Shown here: piece after piece, positions 8,937 to 19,024 of the stretch
Position numbering within the stretch: the stretch's first letter is position 1
Layout of the letters: each line of letters begins with the position of its first letter
Origin: Parapedobacter composti
Lineage (GTDB): Bacteria > Bacteroidota > Bacteroidia > Sphingobacteriales > Sphingobacteriaceae
Length of the DNA stretch: 64,000 nucleotides
Direction of reading: 5' to 3'
Assembly: GCF_900112315.1 (NCBI RefSeq)
Contig: NZ_FOLL01000001.1
Coordinates: 496,001-560,000, forward strand
Made by a program: the position numbers and the translations under genes
The notes under the pieces: generated by a model
The model's database searches: none
Seen by the model: the letters and a program-made list of their open reading frames with translations, nothing else
Told to the model about the DNA's origin: nothing

Positions 8937-11192
8937 TCACCAATTACCTTCCCCGCCGGGCCACGTCTCCGGGTTGCGTCCGAAGCGTTTATTGGGTTTG
9001 GGGCCCATTTTGAACACCAGCTCACCGCCCTCAAGTATATCTTGGTGCCGGATGTACAGGTTTTCATAAGGTTTTCCGTTCAGGGTGGCCGACTGGATAT
9101 AGATGTTTCTGTCGCTATTATTCTGTGCGCTGATGGTGAATTGTCTGCCATTTGGCAAAGAAAAGGTGGTTTTATCGGCCGAAGGGCTTCCGAATACGTA
9201 TTCACCGGCGGCGGGGTTCACTGGATATAGTCCTCCAATGCTCCAGACGGCCCAGGCGCTCATCTGTCCGGCGTCTTCATTGCCGGCGTAGCCGTCCGGT
9301 TTGTCGTGGTACATGGAATCGACAATCTGTCTCACCCGTTCCTGGGTTTTCCATGGTTCGCCGATATAATTATACATATAAGCAATATGGTGGCTGGGCT
9401 CATTGCCGTGGGCATATTGGCCGATAAAGCCGCTGGCATCGGGAGAAATATTCTCGCCATGCATTACCGATGGTGCGGTAAAGAGTTCGTCCAGTTTTTT
9501 TCCCAATGCTTTATTGCTGCCATACAGAGCGGCCAGTCCGGCTACATCATGCGGAACGAAGAACGAATGCTGCCAGGCGTTGCCTTCGATGTATTGAGCT
9601 TTGTCAAAATCATGCTCTGACCAGAAGGGGTCAAACGGTTCTACAAATTGACCATCGCTGTTTTTGGCACGCATGAAGCCGGTGCCTGGGTCAAAAAGCT
9701 GGGCGTACGATTTCGCACGGTTCATGAACGTTGCATGGTCTGCCGTTTTACCCAACTTCTTGGCGACTTGGGCTATGCACCAGTCGTCATAGGCATATTC
9801 CAGCGTAACAGTAACGCTTCCGCCGGCCTTGTCCTGTGGCAGGTATCCGTATTGAATGTAATCGGGCACACCGCGGATGTCTTGGTGTGCGCTTTTGATC
9901 ATCGCTTCGTAAGCCCGCTCGGCATCCAGCCCGGGCCACTCTTTTAGAATGGCGTCCGCAAGCACAGGGATGGCATGGTAGCCGGTCATGGTATTGGTTT
10001 CCCAGGTGCTGAGATCCCAAACGGGGAGTAATCCGTTTTCGTCGTAGAAGGCCAACATGCTGTTGAGCATGTCGGTATAGCGCTCCGGTTGGGTAAGGGT
10101 AAACAACGGTTTTAATGCCCGGAATGTGTCCCACAGGGAGAACAGCGTATAGCGGCTGGTTCCCCCCGGCATGGTATGCACATCACCGTGCGCGTTCTGG
10201 TATTCGCCATCGGCATCGGAATACAGGGTAGGGGCAATGGCCGTATGGTAAAGTGCTGTATAAAAGACGCGCTTCAAGGCGTCGTTGTTTGTACTGATGG
10301 TAACTTTCCGTAATTCGTTTTCCCATTGGTCGGCAGCAGACTTCCTTGTTCTGGCGAAATCCCAGCTGGGGATTTCATTGAGTGCCTGTAACGCCTTATC
10401 GTAGCTCGTGCTGGATAAAGCCACTTTAAGTTCGATGATGTGCCCGTGGTGTTCGTTAAAGATGAGCTGGGCAGACACGCCCTTTCCTTTGTCATAGGTC
10501 TCTGCCATGTCTGACATGTCCGAAGCGGAATGTCCGTCGTTGAGGATGGTTTTTGTAAAAGCGGACGACGTTCTCGCCGCAAAATACACCCGTTGTACAT
10601 GGGCCCAGCCCGTGGAGTAACGATAGCCGACGAGCGTACTGTCGTTAAGGATGGTGACATGCGTTTCAGTAGGTGTATCCCAATTCAGGTGGAAGGCCAG
10701 ATCAAGCCGGATCGTTGGCGTAGCACCTTGGGGGTACGTATAACGATGATACCCGCAGCGTGCTGTCGCGGTCAGCTCAGCCCGGATACCGTTGTCCATC
10801 GTTACCCGGTAATAACCCGGGGAGGCATACTCGTTGTCGTGGCTGAAGCGTATTTTGATGCCCTGCGTGGTATCCGCAAGCGGTGCCGTCAGCGGCATCA
10901 CGGAAATGTCCAGCCAATCGCCTATGCCAGTGCCGCTGAGGTGGGTATGGCTGAAGCCGGCGATGAGGCTATCGCTGTAGTGGTATCCGCTGCACCAGTC
11001 CCAGCCGGACCGGCCATTGTCGGGGCTCAACTGCACCATGCCGAAGGGGACGGCTGCCCCCGGGAAGGTGTGCCCGTGCCCGCCAGTGCCGATGAAAGGG
11101 TCTACGTATCTGATAAGGGAGTCTTGACCCCGTGACAGCAGACAGAGGGAGGAAAACAAGACTAATGAGCTCAAACGCATTAGCATATTCAT
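8937..11192 (-). CDS. GH92-family glycoside hydrolase, alpha-mannosidase-like, exported
   Basis: The 751-residue protein starts with a signal peptide (MNMLMRLSSLVLFSSLCLLSRG) and then the GH92 opening RYVDPFIGTGGHGHTFPGA and PFGMVQLSPD. Further family motifs are GWDWCSGYHYSDS, FSHTHLSGTG, YTLFSLWDTFRALKPL, YIEGNAWQHSFFVPHD (which holds the catalytic-acid Glu), GNEPSHHI and GNEDAGQMSAWAVWS (with the catalytic-base Asp region). GH92 enzymes are calcium-dependent exo-alpha-mannosidases acting on host or fungal mannans. The preferred linkage cannot be read here. It has its own promoter, overlapping that of the divergent LacI-type regulator, which probably controls it. Confidence 0.95.
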   Translation of the reverse strand: MNMLMRLSSLVLFSSLCLLSRGQDSLIRYVDPFIGTGGHGHTFPGAAVPFGMVQLSPDNGRSGWDWCSGYHYSDSLIAGFSHTHLSGTGIGDWLDISVMPLTAPLADTTQGIKIRFSHDNEYASPGYYRVTMDNGIRAELTATARCGYHRYTYPQGATPTIRLDLAFHLNWDTPTETHVTILNDSTLVGYRYSTGWAHVQRVYFAARTSSAFTKTILNDGHSASDMSDMAETYDKGKGVSAQLIFNEHHGHIIELKVALSSTSYDKALQALNEIPSWDFARTRKSAADQWENELRKVTISTNNDALKRVFYTALYHTAIAPTLYSDADGEYQNAHGDVHTMPGGTSRYTLFSLWDTFRALKPLFTLTQPERYTDMLNSMLAFYDENGLLPVWDLSTWETNTMTGYHAIPVLADAILKEWPGLDAERAYEAMIKSAHQDIRGVPDYIQYGYLPQDKAGGSVTVTLEYAYDDWCIAQVAKKLGKTADHATFMNRAKSYAQLFDPGTGFMRAKNSDGQFVEPFDPFWSEHDFDKAQYIEGNAWQHSFFVPHDVAGLAALYGSNKALGKKLDELFTAPSVMHGENISPDASGFIGQYAHGNEPSHHIAYMYNYIGEPWKTQERVRQIVDSMYHDKPDGYAGNEDAGQMSAWAVWSIGGLYPVNPAAGEYVFGSPSADKTTFSLPNGRQFTISAQNNSDRNIYIQSATLNGKPYENLYIRHQDILEGGELVFKMGPKPNKRFGRNPETWPGGEGNW

Positions 11193-11221
11193 GTGATAAA
11201 AAATTAATGTCCAATTTCCTG

Positions 11222-11252
11222 TAAAACTAAATCTTATTCTTTCAATCCCAAA
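11222..11252 (-). promoter_or_regulatory. GH92 gene promoter
   Basis: On the minus strand: TTTG (11249-11252), a 19-nt spacer, and TAGTTTTA (11222-11229), one base from TAnnTTTG. The -7 box is about 30 nt from the GH92 start codon. It overlaps the divergent lacI-type promoter. Confidence 0.6.
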
Positions 11253-11284
11253 AAAAAATACATACGTTTGCCAAATGTGCTAAA
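11240..11284 (+). promoter_or_regulatory. Promoter of the LacI-type regulator with a possible operator
   Basis: TTTC (11240-11243), a 19-nt spacer and TACGTTTG (11263-11270) form a near-consensus promoter 35 nt before the ATG. An imperfect dyad tttgccaaatgtgctaaa (11267-11284, 12 of 18 bases symmetric) overlaps the -7 box, and its half-site tgctaaa recurs at 11299-11305. This arrangement fits autoregulation by a LacI-type protein; the operator assignment is inference. Confidence 0.5.
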
Positions 11285-11304
11285 CATAAAGCAGGTTTTG
11301 CTAA

Positions 11305-12324
11305 ATGAAGAAGAAAATACTTATAAGCGACATCGCTAGAGATTTAGGGGTGTCTGTCACCACCGTATCGTTTATTCTCAACGGCAAAGCCAAAGAGAAG
11401 CGTATCAGCGAAGGATTAACCAAGCGGGTGCTGGATTATGTCCAGAAGGTGGGGTACAAGCCCAACGAGCTGGCTAAAAGCCTCCGCACGGGAAAAACTA
11501 AAATCATCGGTTTGATTATTGAGGATATTTCCAATCCGTTTTTCGCTAATATTGCCCGGCTTATCGAAGCCAAGGCCTATAGCAAAGGGTACCGGATTAT
11601 CTATTGCAGTACGGACAACCAGCCCGAGAAAACCATTGAGCTTATCCAGCTTTTCCGTGACCGCCATGTAGATGGATACATCATTACGCCTTCGGAGGGG
11701 GTTAAAGATACCATCCAATCCTTAGTAAGCAGCCAGCTGCCCGTGGTGTTGTTCGACCGGTATATTCCTGGTTTGAACACCAGCTATGTCGTTTCAGATA
11801 ACATAAAAGGTGCATATGATGCCACCGCCCACTTAGCGCAGCAGGGATACAAGCGTATTGCTCTGGTCACTTTATATTCGTCGCAGACGCAAATGCGTGA
11901 TCGCATGGACGGCTACATGCGCGCGATTGACACCTATAAGCTGCAACCATATGTGAAAAAGGTGAACATGGGCGACGATGAAGAGACAACTATCAGCAGC
12001 TTCAGCGCCTTCTTAGCCGATCAGGAACCTGACGCTGTTTTTTTTGCAACCAATTACCTGGCCATTATCGGCCTCAAAGCGCTTAAACAACACCGAGTTT
12101 CGATGCCTGCGGTAGCATCTTATGATGATCATACGCTCTTCAAGTTGTTTACCCCGACGATAACCGCTGTGTCACAGCCTATCGAAGGCATAGCCGATGA
12201 GCTGATCAATACGTTGCTTAACCAATTGGACGGCAACGCCAAGGAAAACCGGCAGGTGGTGCTCCCTTCCACGTTGATCATCAGGGAGTCGTCGCGGGCA
12301 CGAACTTCATCGACAGGGAATTGA
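11305..12324 (+). CDS. LacI-family transcriptional regulator
   Basis: The 339-residue protein has an N-terminal LacI helix-turn-helix ([20 protein letters not shown], residues 7-26), a hinge helix region ([15 protein letters not shown]), and a periplasmic-binding-like effector domain beginning [14 protein letters not shown]. The [21 protein letters not shown] stretch is typical of the C-terminal lobe. It is divergent from the GH92 gene and its likely regulator, responding to a sugar. Its last 44 nt overlap the 3' end of msrB on the opposite strand. Confidence 0.92.
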   Translation: MKKKILISDIARDLGVSVTTVSFILNGKAKEKRISEGLTKRVLDYVQKVGYKPNELAKSLRTGKTKIIGLIIEDISNPFFANIARLIEAKAYSKGYRIIYCSTDNQPEKTIELIQLFRDRHVDGYIITPSEGVKDTIQSLVSSQLPVVLFDRYIPGLNTSYVVSDNIKGAYDATAHLAQQGYKRIALVTLYSSQTQMRDRMDGYMRAIDTYKLQPYVKKVNMGDDEETTISSFSAFLADQEPDAVFFATNYLAIIGLKALKQHRVSMPAVASYDDHTLFKLFTPTITAVSQPIEGIADELINTLLNQLDGNAKENRQVVLPSTLIIRESSRARTSSTGN

Positions 12325-12835
12325 CGCAATGGCGGGTATTTTTCGGGGTGAATCGCTCGCCAAGAAATACGTGCCCCAGGTGTCCCCCGCAGCTTGAACA
12401 TAGGATTTCGGTGCGCCGCCCGTCGGCATCAGGTACCCGCTTTACGGCCCCCGGTATTTCATCGTCGAAACTCGGCCAGCCGCAATGCGATTCGAACTTG
12501 TCTTCTGAACGGTAAAGCGGCGCATCGCAGCGCTTGCACACGTAAGTGCCCTGGGCTTTATTATTCAATAGTGCCCCCGTGAACGGCCGTTCCGTGCCTT
12601 TGTGAATAATGACGTACTCTTCCTCGGGTGTAAGTTTATTGTATTTCGCCGTGTCCATCTGATATTGAATTGAACCATGCTTGTTGTGGTCGGCTTGATG
12701 AGGGACATCCCGTTGGGATACCGCCCGCCCTGCTATGGCAACACAAAGCACTCCCAGAGCGAACCAGCTAACGTACTGCATGGGTGCGTTTTTAAATTGA
12801 TGGATTTTATCATAACCCTTCATGCGAATATACAT
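12281..12835 (-). CDS. msrB: Peptide-methionine (R)-S-oxide reductase, exported
   Basis: The MsrB domain spans about residues 60-180. It shows two zinc CxxC pairs ([11 protein letters not shown] and [13 protein letters not shown]), the [11 protein letters not shown] substrate loop, and the catalytic cysteine in [11 protein letters not shown]. MsrB reduces the R epimer of methionine sulfoxide. A hydrophobic stretch ([17 protein letters not shown]) ahead of the domain indicates export or membrane anchoring, so it probably repairs envelope proteins. The start is uncertain: ATGs at 12835, 12823 and 12781 are in frame, and the last puts the hydrophobic stretch at the very N-terminus as in a signal peptide. 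The 3' end overlaps the LacI-type gene. Confidence 0.93.
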   Translation of the reverse strand: MYIRMKGYDKIHQFKNAPMQYVSWFALGVLCVAIAGRAVSQRDVPHQADHNKHGSIQYQMDTAKYNKLTPEEEYVIIHKGTERPFTGALLNNKAQGTYVCKRCDAPLYRSEDKFESHCGWPSFDDEIPGAVKRVPDADGRRTEILCSSCGGHLGHVFLGERFTPKNTRHCVNSLSMKFVPATTP

Positions 12836-13163
12836 AAAGTATGGAAAAAAGTTTTAAGATGTGATAAAAAGGATTATCAACCCCCTGCATTTAATCTTAA
12901 AAATTAATTATCAAAAAACAAAATCTGGCTTGCCTGCTACGGGAATGACCGGAACCGATGCGATCTTATAAATTATGCAATACACGCTGGAATCGCATTT
13001 TTTCATCAATTTAGAACGATTATAAATTATTAAATTCAGTCATCAGATTGTCACCGATACGGCAATAAGTTATACTTTTGTGCCATTGTTAAGAGGGTGT
13101 AGTTCCATTGATTCAAATAGCCCAAATTTTTACATTTATCATAAACTGTATAAAGTGCTCAAT
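12836..13163. other. Divergent 328-nt non-coding gap between msrB and the respiratory operon
   Basis: The stretch is AT-rich with no supportable gene. A GTG-initiated in-frame extension of the actA reading frame begins at 13080, but it lies inside the promoter and encodes an unlikely N-terminus. The right part carries the actA promoter described separately; nothing else is recognisable. Confidence 0.6.
13047..13080 (+). promoter_or_regulatory. Promoter of the ACIII-oxidase operon
   Basis: ATTG (13047-13050), a 22-nt spacer and TACTTTTG (13073-13080, exact TAnnTTTG). The spacer is slightly long. Transcription would start near 13087, giving a leader of about 77 nt to the actA ATG. Confidence 0.6.
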
Positions 13164-14450
13164 ATGAGAAATATCTCATTAGTTTTTGGAAGGATTGCCA
13201 AGCCGATATCCGTTGCTTTAGTGCTGTTGTTTGTGGCCTCTTCATTACAAGCGCAGGATGCGAAGGAAGGGGAATCGATTTTTAGATCCAATTGTTCTTC
13301 ATGCCACCGGGTGTTCGGCAAATTCCTGGGGCCGGAACTGGCAGGGATAAACGAACGGCGGGAAGAGGCTTGGTTGTTGAAATGGATTCACAATGCACCC
13401 GCAATGATTGCTGCCGGGGATCCCATAGCCAAAGAGCTGGATGCGCAATACCCCAATGCGACTATGTCGGCTTTTCCGCAACTTTCTGAAGATCAGATCA
13501 AGAGCGTTTTGGCCTATATCAAGTCTGAAGAGGAGAAAAGTGCGGCGGGGGCAGCTGATGGCGGCACCGGAGCAGACGGAGGCGCTGGCGGGGCGAGCGG
13601 CGACGCAAGCAGCTTCATGATTGTCGGCCTGATTGCCGTGATTGCCCTGGCTTTGGTGGTAATCCTGGTGCTTAATAAGGTTATCCGCACATTGGAACGG
13701 GTAATTACCAATAATAAAGACCTGATTCCTGAGCCGGTGCTTGACCAAACTCCCGGTAAAGACTACGCGGCTAAGTTCCGGAAGCTGGCTAAAAATAAAA
13801 AGTTGGTATTTTTTGCGGTATTGATGCTGGTTGTCTTCCTGGCTTCGGCCGGATGGAAGACGCTATGGAACGTTGGTGTGCATGAGGGCTACCAACCGGT
13901 GCAACCCATCAAGTTTTCGCACCAGTTGCATGCGGGCGTAAACCAGATTGATTGCCAATATTGCCATGGTGGCGCATACAAATCGAAGAATGCATCCATC
14001 CCGTCGGCCAATGTATGTATGAACTGCCACAAGGCCGTTACGGGGAGCGACAAGTATGACGGGCAACTGTCGCCGGAAATCGCTAAAATTTACCGCGCAT
14101 TGGATTATAATCCGGAGACCATGGAGTATGGTACCAACCAGCGCCCCATTGAATGGGTGCGTATCCACAATCTGCCTGATTTCGCTTATTTCAACCACTC
14201 GCAGCACGTTGCGGTCGCAGGGGTGGAATGCCAGACCTGCCACGGACCGATTGAAACGATGGAAGAAGTATACCAATATTCGCCGTTGACCATGAAATGG
14301 TGCGTGGACTGTCACCAGGAGACAGAAGTGAACCATAAAGGCAACGCTTACTATGACGAACTGATTGCCGCGCACGAGAAGCTGAAAAAGGGTGAGAAGA
14401 TTACGGCGGCCATGCTCGGCGGATTGGAATGTGGAAAATGCCACTATTAA
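13164..14450 (+). CDS. actA: Alternative complex III subunit A, multiheme cytochrome c
   Basis: From the ATG at 13164 the product has 428 residues and a signal peptide (MRNISLVFGRIAKPIS... SLQAQ). It holds six CxxCH heme sites: one in an N-terminal monoheme domain (CSSCHR), then a Gly/Ala-rich linker and transmembrane helix, a second helix, and five sites in the C-terminal part (CQYCHG, CMNCHK, CQTCHG, CVDCHQ, CGKCHY). The C-terminal part matches the pentaheme ActA of alternative complex III, a quinol:acceptor oxidoreductase that passes electrons to cytochrome oxidase. The fused N-terminal cytochrome c domain adds a sixth heme. It heads a tight operon with actB-F and the oxidase genes. Confidence 0.9.
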   Translation: MRNISLVFGRIAKPISVALVLLFVASSLQAQDAKEGESIFRSNCSSCHRVFGKFLGPELAGINERREEAWLLKWIHNAPAMIAAGDPIAKELDAQYPNATMSAFPQLSEDQIKSVLAYIKSEEEKSAAGAADGGTGADGGAGGASGDASSFMIVGLIAVIALALVVILVLNKVIRTLERVITNNKDLIPEPVLDQTPGKDYAAKFRKLAKNKKLVFFAVLMLVVFLASAGWKTLWNVGVHEGYQPVQPIKFSHQLHAGVNQIDCQYCHGGAYKSKNASIPSANVCMNCHKAVTGSDKYDGQLSPEIAKIYRALDYNPETMEYGTNQRPIEWVRIHNLPDFAYFNHSQHVAVAGVECQTCHGPIETMEEVYQYSPLTMKWCVDCHQETEVNHKGNAYYDELIAAHEKLKKGEKITAAMLGGLECGKCHY

Positions 14451-14497
14451 TAATAAGAACACGCAAATAAGATATATATCTCTTTATATTAGCTTAA

Positions 14498-17400
14498 ATG
14501 GATAGCAACAAGAAATATTGGAAAGGTTTGGAAGAATTGCAGCAAACACCGGCTTTTGTAAAGCAAAGCAAAGGTGAATTTGCCGAACCGGTTCCCGTAG
14601 AAGATGTATTGAATGAGGCCGGCCTGAGCACCAAGACACCTCGTCGTGACTTTCTGAAAGCACTGGGATTCGGGTTGGGAGCTGTTACGCTGGCGGCGTG
14701 TAACCGCACGCCCGTGCATAAAGCTGTTCCTTACCTCATTAAACCCGAGGAAGTGACCCCGGGTATTCCCAACTTCTATGCTTCAAGCTTCAAAGGGCAG
14801 AGCGTTTTGGTGCGGACCCGCGAGGGACGCCCCATCCTGTTAGAGGCTAACCCTTCTGCTGTAGGGCTGAATTGCGGAACGGATGCATCCACGCAGGCTG
14901 CGGTACTGGATCTATACGACATGTCCAAGCTGAAGGGACCCAAATTTAACGGTGCTGATATTTCTTGGGACGAATTGGACACGCACGTAGTGACGGCGTT
15001 GAACGCGGCTGCGGCTGCCGGAAAGCAGATCCGGATTGTCTCTTCCACCATCAACAGTCCATCAGCTATCGCTGCGATAGCCCGCTTTACCGAAAAATAT
15101 CCGACTGCCCGTTTAGTTGAGGTAGATGCCGTTTCTTACAGCGGCATTATCAAAGCCAACCAGAACAGCTTCGGCAAAGCCGTGGTGCCTCATTATCGCT
15201 TTGACAATGCGGACGTGATTGTCAGCGTGGCTGCTGATTTCCTGGGCACTTGGCTTGATGGTGAGGAGCATACACAACAGTATATATCTAACCGCGACTA
15301 TAAAAGCCTTAAGAATGGCAAAATGTCACGCCATATCCAGTTTGAAGGCGGAATGAGCCTCACCGGCACCAATGCGGATGTCAGGGTGGCCATTAAACCT
15401 TCAGAAGAGGGTCCGTTGTTAATCGCGTTGTACAACGCCATTACCGGTAGCAGCCTGTCCGGTGCGTTGAGCACCAATCAGAAGGCACAGACGGCATTGA
15501 AGCTGGTAGCCCAGGAGTTGCAGCAGGCACGCGGCCGTGCCGTTGTGGTTGCGGGTTCTAACGATACGGCTATCCAGACCTTGACCAATGCCATTAACGT
15601 GGCGCTGCAAAGCTATGGCAGTACCATTGATTTGGACAATCCGTCTTACCGGTATAAAGGGAACGACGAAGCCTTTGCAGCGTTCTTGGCGGAGGCAAAC
15701 CGGGGTGATGTAGATGTGGTGTTCTTCCTGGATAGTAACCCGCTGTACGACTATCCGGATGCAGGGGCTGTCAAAGAAGCGTTAGGAAAGATCAAGTTCA
15801 AGCTTTCGTTCGCTGACCGCGAAGACGAGACCGCATCCGAACTGGATGCTATCGCGCCGAATCATAATTTCCTCGAATCTTGGGGCGATGCCAATCCGCG
15901 CGGGGGCTATTACACCATTGTACAGCCTACGATTAATCCGGTCTTCAATACGCGGCAGGCAGAACACAGCTTGTTGCTTTGGGCCGGTGAGAAAACAGAT
16001 TACTATACGTTTGTTAAACAGAACTGGGAACAGCATATTCTTGCGGGTAGCAGCAAAACCTGGAAGGATGTATTGCAGACAGGGTTTGAATACAAGGGTG
16101 ACCAGCCTGCTTCTGCGTATAGCTTTGATTTCGGCACCCTCGAAGCGGTAGCGGGCGCCATCGCAGCCGGCAGCAAGACCCTTGCCAAGGACGTGGAAGT
16201 GCAGCTTTACCAAAGCGTGGCCTTAAAAGATGGCAAGCAGGGCAATAACGCGTATCTCCATGAACTGCCCGATCCGGTGTCAAAGGTTACATGGGATAAC
16301 TATGCGGCGCTTAATCCGAAGTTTGCGGAATCACTGGGCTTGGGAGAGAACAGCCTCGTGGAGGTTGAAGCGGAAAACGGCTATAAAATTACATTGCCGG
16401 TGTTGATGCAGCCGGGGCAGGCAATGGGGACAGTATCCATTGCGGTGGGCTATGGCCGTACCAAGGTGGGTAAAGCGGGCAATAACGTTGGACAAAACGC
16501 TTATCCGCTGGCAAAATTGGTCAACGGAACGTTGCAATTCAATACCACGGCGAAACTGACTAAGGCCTCCGGCCGCTATGAACTGGCGCAGACGCAAACG
16601 CACCATACGATTGAAGGACGTAACGTTATCCGTGAGACGACTTTCGCTAAATACAAAGAAAATCCGGGGCATAATGCCGGAAGATGGACGGATAAGCATA
16701 AGACATACGACCTGTGGAATAAGTATGAGCAGCCTGGGCATAAGTGGGTGATGGCGATAGACCTCAACGCTTGTACGGGGTGCGGCTCTTGTATCGTGGC
16801 TTGCAATATCGAGAATAATATTCCGGTTGTAGGCCGTGATGAAGTGCGTCGCCGTCGCGAAATGCACTGGTTGCGGATAGATCGATACTATGCTATCGAG
16901 CAAGGTGGAGCGTCATATACCAAAGAAGACGATATTGCCAAGCTGGAGGATTTCGAGAATGTATCGGTAGTGCACCAACCGATGACCTGCCAGCACTGTG
17001 AACACGCACCTTGCGAAACGGTTTGCCCCGTGTTGGCCACAGTGCACTCGTCAGAAGGGTTAAATCACATGGCGTACAACCGGTGCTTCGGTACACGGTA
17101 CTGCGCCAACAACTGCCCGTATAAAGTTCGGCGCTTCAACTGGTTCAACTACTGGAACGACTCACGCTTTGATAATTACCTGAATAACGAGTTCACCCAG
17201 CTGGTGCTTAATCCGGACGTGGTGTCCCGTTCACGCGGGGTAATGGAGAAATGTACCATGTGTATCCAGCGTATCCAGGCAGGTAAGCTGAAAGCCAAAA
17301 TGGAGAAGCGTCCGCTGAAAGATGGCGATATAAAATTGGCTTGTAGCTCAGCATGTTCGGCCAACGCAATCATATTCGGAGATGCCAATGACCCTAATTC

Positions 17401-17512
17401 GGAAGTATCCAAGGCATTGAAGAACGAGCGTGTATATTACGTGTTGGAGGAAATTAACGTGCAACCGGGCATCGGTTACATGACGAAGGTGAGAAATACT
17501 TATGAGGCTTAA
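14498..17512 (+). CDS. actB: Alternative complex III subunit B, iron-sulfur protein
   Basis: The 1004-residue protein has a Tat-type signal (TPRRDFLKALGFGLGAVTLAAC; here the Cys could also be lipidated). A large molybdopterin-oxidoreductase-like region without evident cofactor ligands follows, then a C-terminal ferredoxin domain. Iron-sulfur motifs are NACTGCGSCIVACN, MTCQHCEHAPCETVCP, RCFGTRYCANNCPYKVRRF and KCTMCIQRIQAGK, enough for one 3Fe-4S and three 4Fe-4S clusters as in characterised ActB. It sits on the periplasmic side and carries electrons from the quinol site in ActC toward the ActA hemes. Confidence 0.95.
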   Translation: MDSNKKYWKGLEELQQTPAFVKQSKGEFAEPVPVEDVLNEAGLSTKTPRRDFLKALGFGLGAVTLAACNRTPVHKAVPYLIKPEEVTPGIPNFYASSFKGQSVLVRTREGRPILLEANPSAVGLNCGTDASTQAAVLDLYDMSKLKGPKFNGADISWDELDTHVVTALNAAAAAGKQIRIVSSTINSPSAIAAIARFTEKYPTARLVEVDAVSYSGIIKANQNSFGKAVVPHYRFDNADVIVSVAADFLGTWLDGEEHTQQYISNRDYKSLKNGKMSRHIQFEGGMSLTGTNADVRVAIKPSEEGPLLIALYNAITGSSLSGALSTNQKAQTALKLVAQELQQARGRAVVVAGSNDTAIQTLTNAINVALQSYGSTIDLDNPSYRYKGNDEAFAAFLAEANRGDVDVVFFLDSNPLYDYPDAGAVKEALGKIKFKLSFADREDETASELDAIAPNHNFLESWGDANPRGGYYTIVQPTINPVFNTRQAEHSLLLWAGEKTDYYTFVKQNWEQHILAGSSKTWKDVLQTGFEYKGDQPASAYSFDFGTLEAVAGAIAAGSKTLAKDVEVQLYQSVALKDGKQGNNAYLHELPDPVSKVTWDNYAALNPKFAESLGLGENSLVEVEAENGYKITLPVLMQPGQAMGTVSIAVGYGRTKVGKAGNNVGQNAYPLAKLVNGTLQFNTTAKLTKASGRYELAQTQTHHTIEGRNVIRETTFAKYKENPGHNAGRWTDKHKTYDLWNKYEQPGHKWVMAIDLNACTGCGSCIVACNIENNIPVVGRDEVRRRREMHWLRIDRYYAIEQGGASYTKEDDIAKLEDFENVSVVHQPMTCQHCEHAPCETVCPVLATVHSSEGLNHMAYNRCFGTRYCANNCPYKVRRFNWFNYWNDSRFDNYLNNEFTQLVLNPDVVSRSRGVMEKCTMCIQRIQAGKLKAKMEKRPLKDGDIKLACSSACSANAIIFGDANDPNSEVSKALKNERVYYVLEEINVQPGIGYMTKVRNTYEA

Positions 17513-17540
17513 TCAATTCTTCTTTTCGAAATAATATATT

Positions 17541-19022
17541 ATGTCATCGCATAACGAATCAATATTAAGGGAACCATTAGTAACAGGCAAGGACATCACG
17601 TATGCCAAGGTGACGGACGATATCCTGTTACCGGTGGAAAACAAGCCCAACAAGGCTTGGTGGATAGGGTTTATCCTGGCGGCTTTGGGGGCTTTGCTTT
17701 GGGTGGTGAGCGTTGGTTATACGTTTTGGACCGGTATCGGAGCCTGGGGCTTGAACAAAACGGTAGGTTGGGCTTGGGATATCACCGACTTCGTATGGTG
17801 GGTGGGTATCGGTCACGCCGGTACGTTGATCTCGGCGGTACTGTTGTTGTTCCGGCAGAACTGGCGGAACTCCATTAACCGTTCGGCAGAGGCGATGACG
17901 ATTTTTGCGGTAATCTGTGCGGCTACCTATGTAGTGGCACACATGGGGCGCCCTTGGTTGGCCTACTGGATCTTCCCCTTGCCGAATCAATTCGGTTCCT
18001 TATGGGTAAACTTCAACTCTCCGCTGGTATGGGACGCATTTGCGATTTCGACATACTTTACCGTTTCGCTGGTGTTTTGGTATTGCGGGTTGCTGCCCGA
18101 CATCGCGTCTGTGCGCGACCGCGCTGCTGGCCTCAAGCGGAGGATTTATTCAATCCTGTCTTTCGGATGGAACGGGTCGGTGAAAACCTGGCAGCGTTTC
18201 GAGATAGTTTCGCTTATCTTGGCAGGTATCTCCACGCCGTTGGTACTTTCGGTTCACACCATCGTATCGTTTGACTTTGCAACGTCGGTTATCCCCGGCT
18301 GGCATACCACGATTTTTCCGCCTTACTTCGTTGCGGGCGCCATCTTCTCGGGCTTTGCCATGGTGCAGACACTGCTGCTCGTGATGCGTAAGGTGCTCAA
18401 CTTCGAGAACTATATCACGATGTTCCACATCGAATCCATGAACAAGATTATCATGGTAACTGGTTCTATTGTGGGTATCGCTTATTTGACGGAACTTTTC
18501 ATCGCTTGGTATTCAGGTTCTGAATATGAAATGTATGCTTTTGCGAACCGGATTGCGGGGCCGTACTGGTGGGCTTATTGGACGATGATGACGTGTAACG
18601 TGATTTCGCCTCAGCTGTTCTGGTTTAAGAAGATACGTACCAGTATTCCCATATCGTGGGTGCTTTCCATTGTGGTTAATATCGGGATGTGGTTTGAGCG
18701 TTTCGTAATCATCGTTACGTCGCTGCATCGCGATTATATCCCGTCAAGCTGGGCAATGTTTTATCCGACATGGGTGGATGTCGGTATATTTGTGGGATCC
18801 ATCGGCTTGTTCTTTACCTTGTTCTTGCTGTTCCTGCGGTTCTTGCCGGGTATAGCGGTGGCCGAGGTGAAACTGTTGCTGAAGAGCGCCAGTTTACAGC
18901 AGAAGACCAAGCTGGTACAAGAAGGGCATCAGGATCCGGAACAGGTGGAATTCTTTAGAAATTCGCTTACCAAATATGATTCGGTAACGGAACAGGACAT
19001 TAAGGCATTAGAAACCAAGTAG
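17541..19022 (+). CDS. actC: Alternative complex III subunit C, NrfD/PsrC-like quinol-binding membrane subunit
   Basis: The 493-residue protein has about ten transmembrane helices and belongs to the NrfD/PsrC family. Motifs such as [26 protein letters not shown] and the [19 protein letters not shown] segment are typical of the ACIII quinol-oxidising subunit. It is paralogous to actF in the same operon. It follows actB by 28 nt and precedes actD by 2 nt. Confidence 0.95.
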   Translation: MSSHNESILREPLVTGKDITYAKVTDDILLPVENKPNKAWWIGFILAALGALLWVVSVGYTFWTGIGAWGLNKTVGWAWDITDFVWWVGIGHAGTLISAVLLLFRQNWRNSINRSAEAMTIFAVICAATYVVAHMGRPWLAYWIFPLPNQFGSLWVNFNSPLVWDAFAISTYFTVSLVFWYCGLLPDIASVRDRAAGLKRRIYSILSFGWNGSVKTWQRFEIVSLILAGISTPLVLSVHTIVSFDFATSVIPGWHTTIFPPYFVAGAIFSGFAMVQTLLLVMRKVLNFENYITMFHIESMNKIIMVTGSIVGIAYLTELFIAWYSGSEYEMYAFANRIAGPYWWAYWTMMTCNVISPQLFWFKKIRTSIPISWVLSIVVNIGMWFERFVIIVTSLHRDYIPSSWAMFYPTWVDVGIFVGSIGLFFTLFLLFLRFLPGIAVAEVKLLLKSASLQQKTKLVQEGHQDPEQVEFFRNSLTKYDSVTEQDIKALETK

Positions 19023-19024
19023 CA

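Noticed and set aside
10530..11135. 201-codon plus-strand ORF
   Set aside because: Antisense to the conserved N-terminal half of the GH92 protein; a shadow due to codon bias.
13080..13163. GTG-initiated N-terminal extension of actA
   Set aside because: It begins at the last base of the -7 promoter box and would precede a clear signal peptide.
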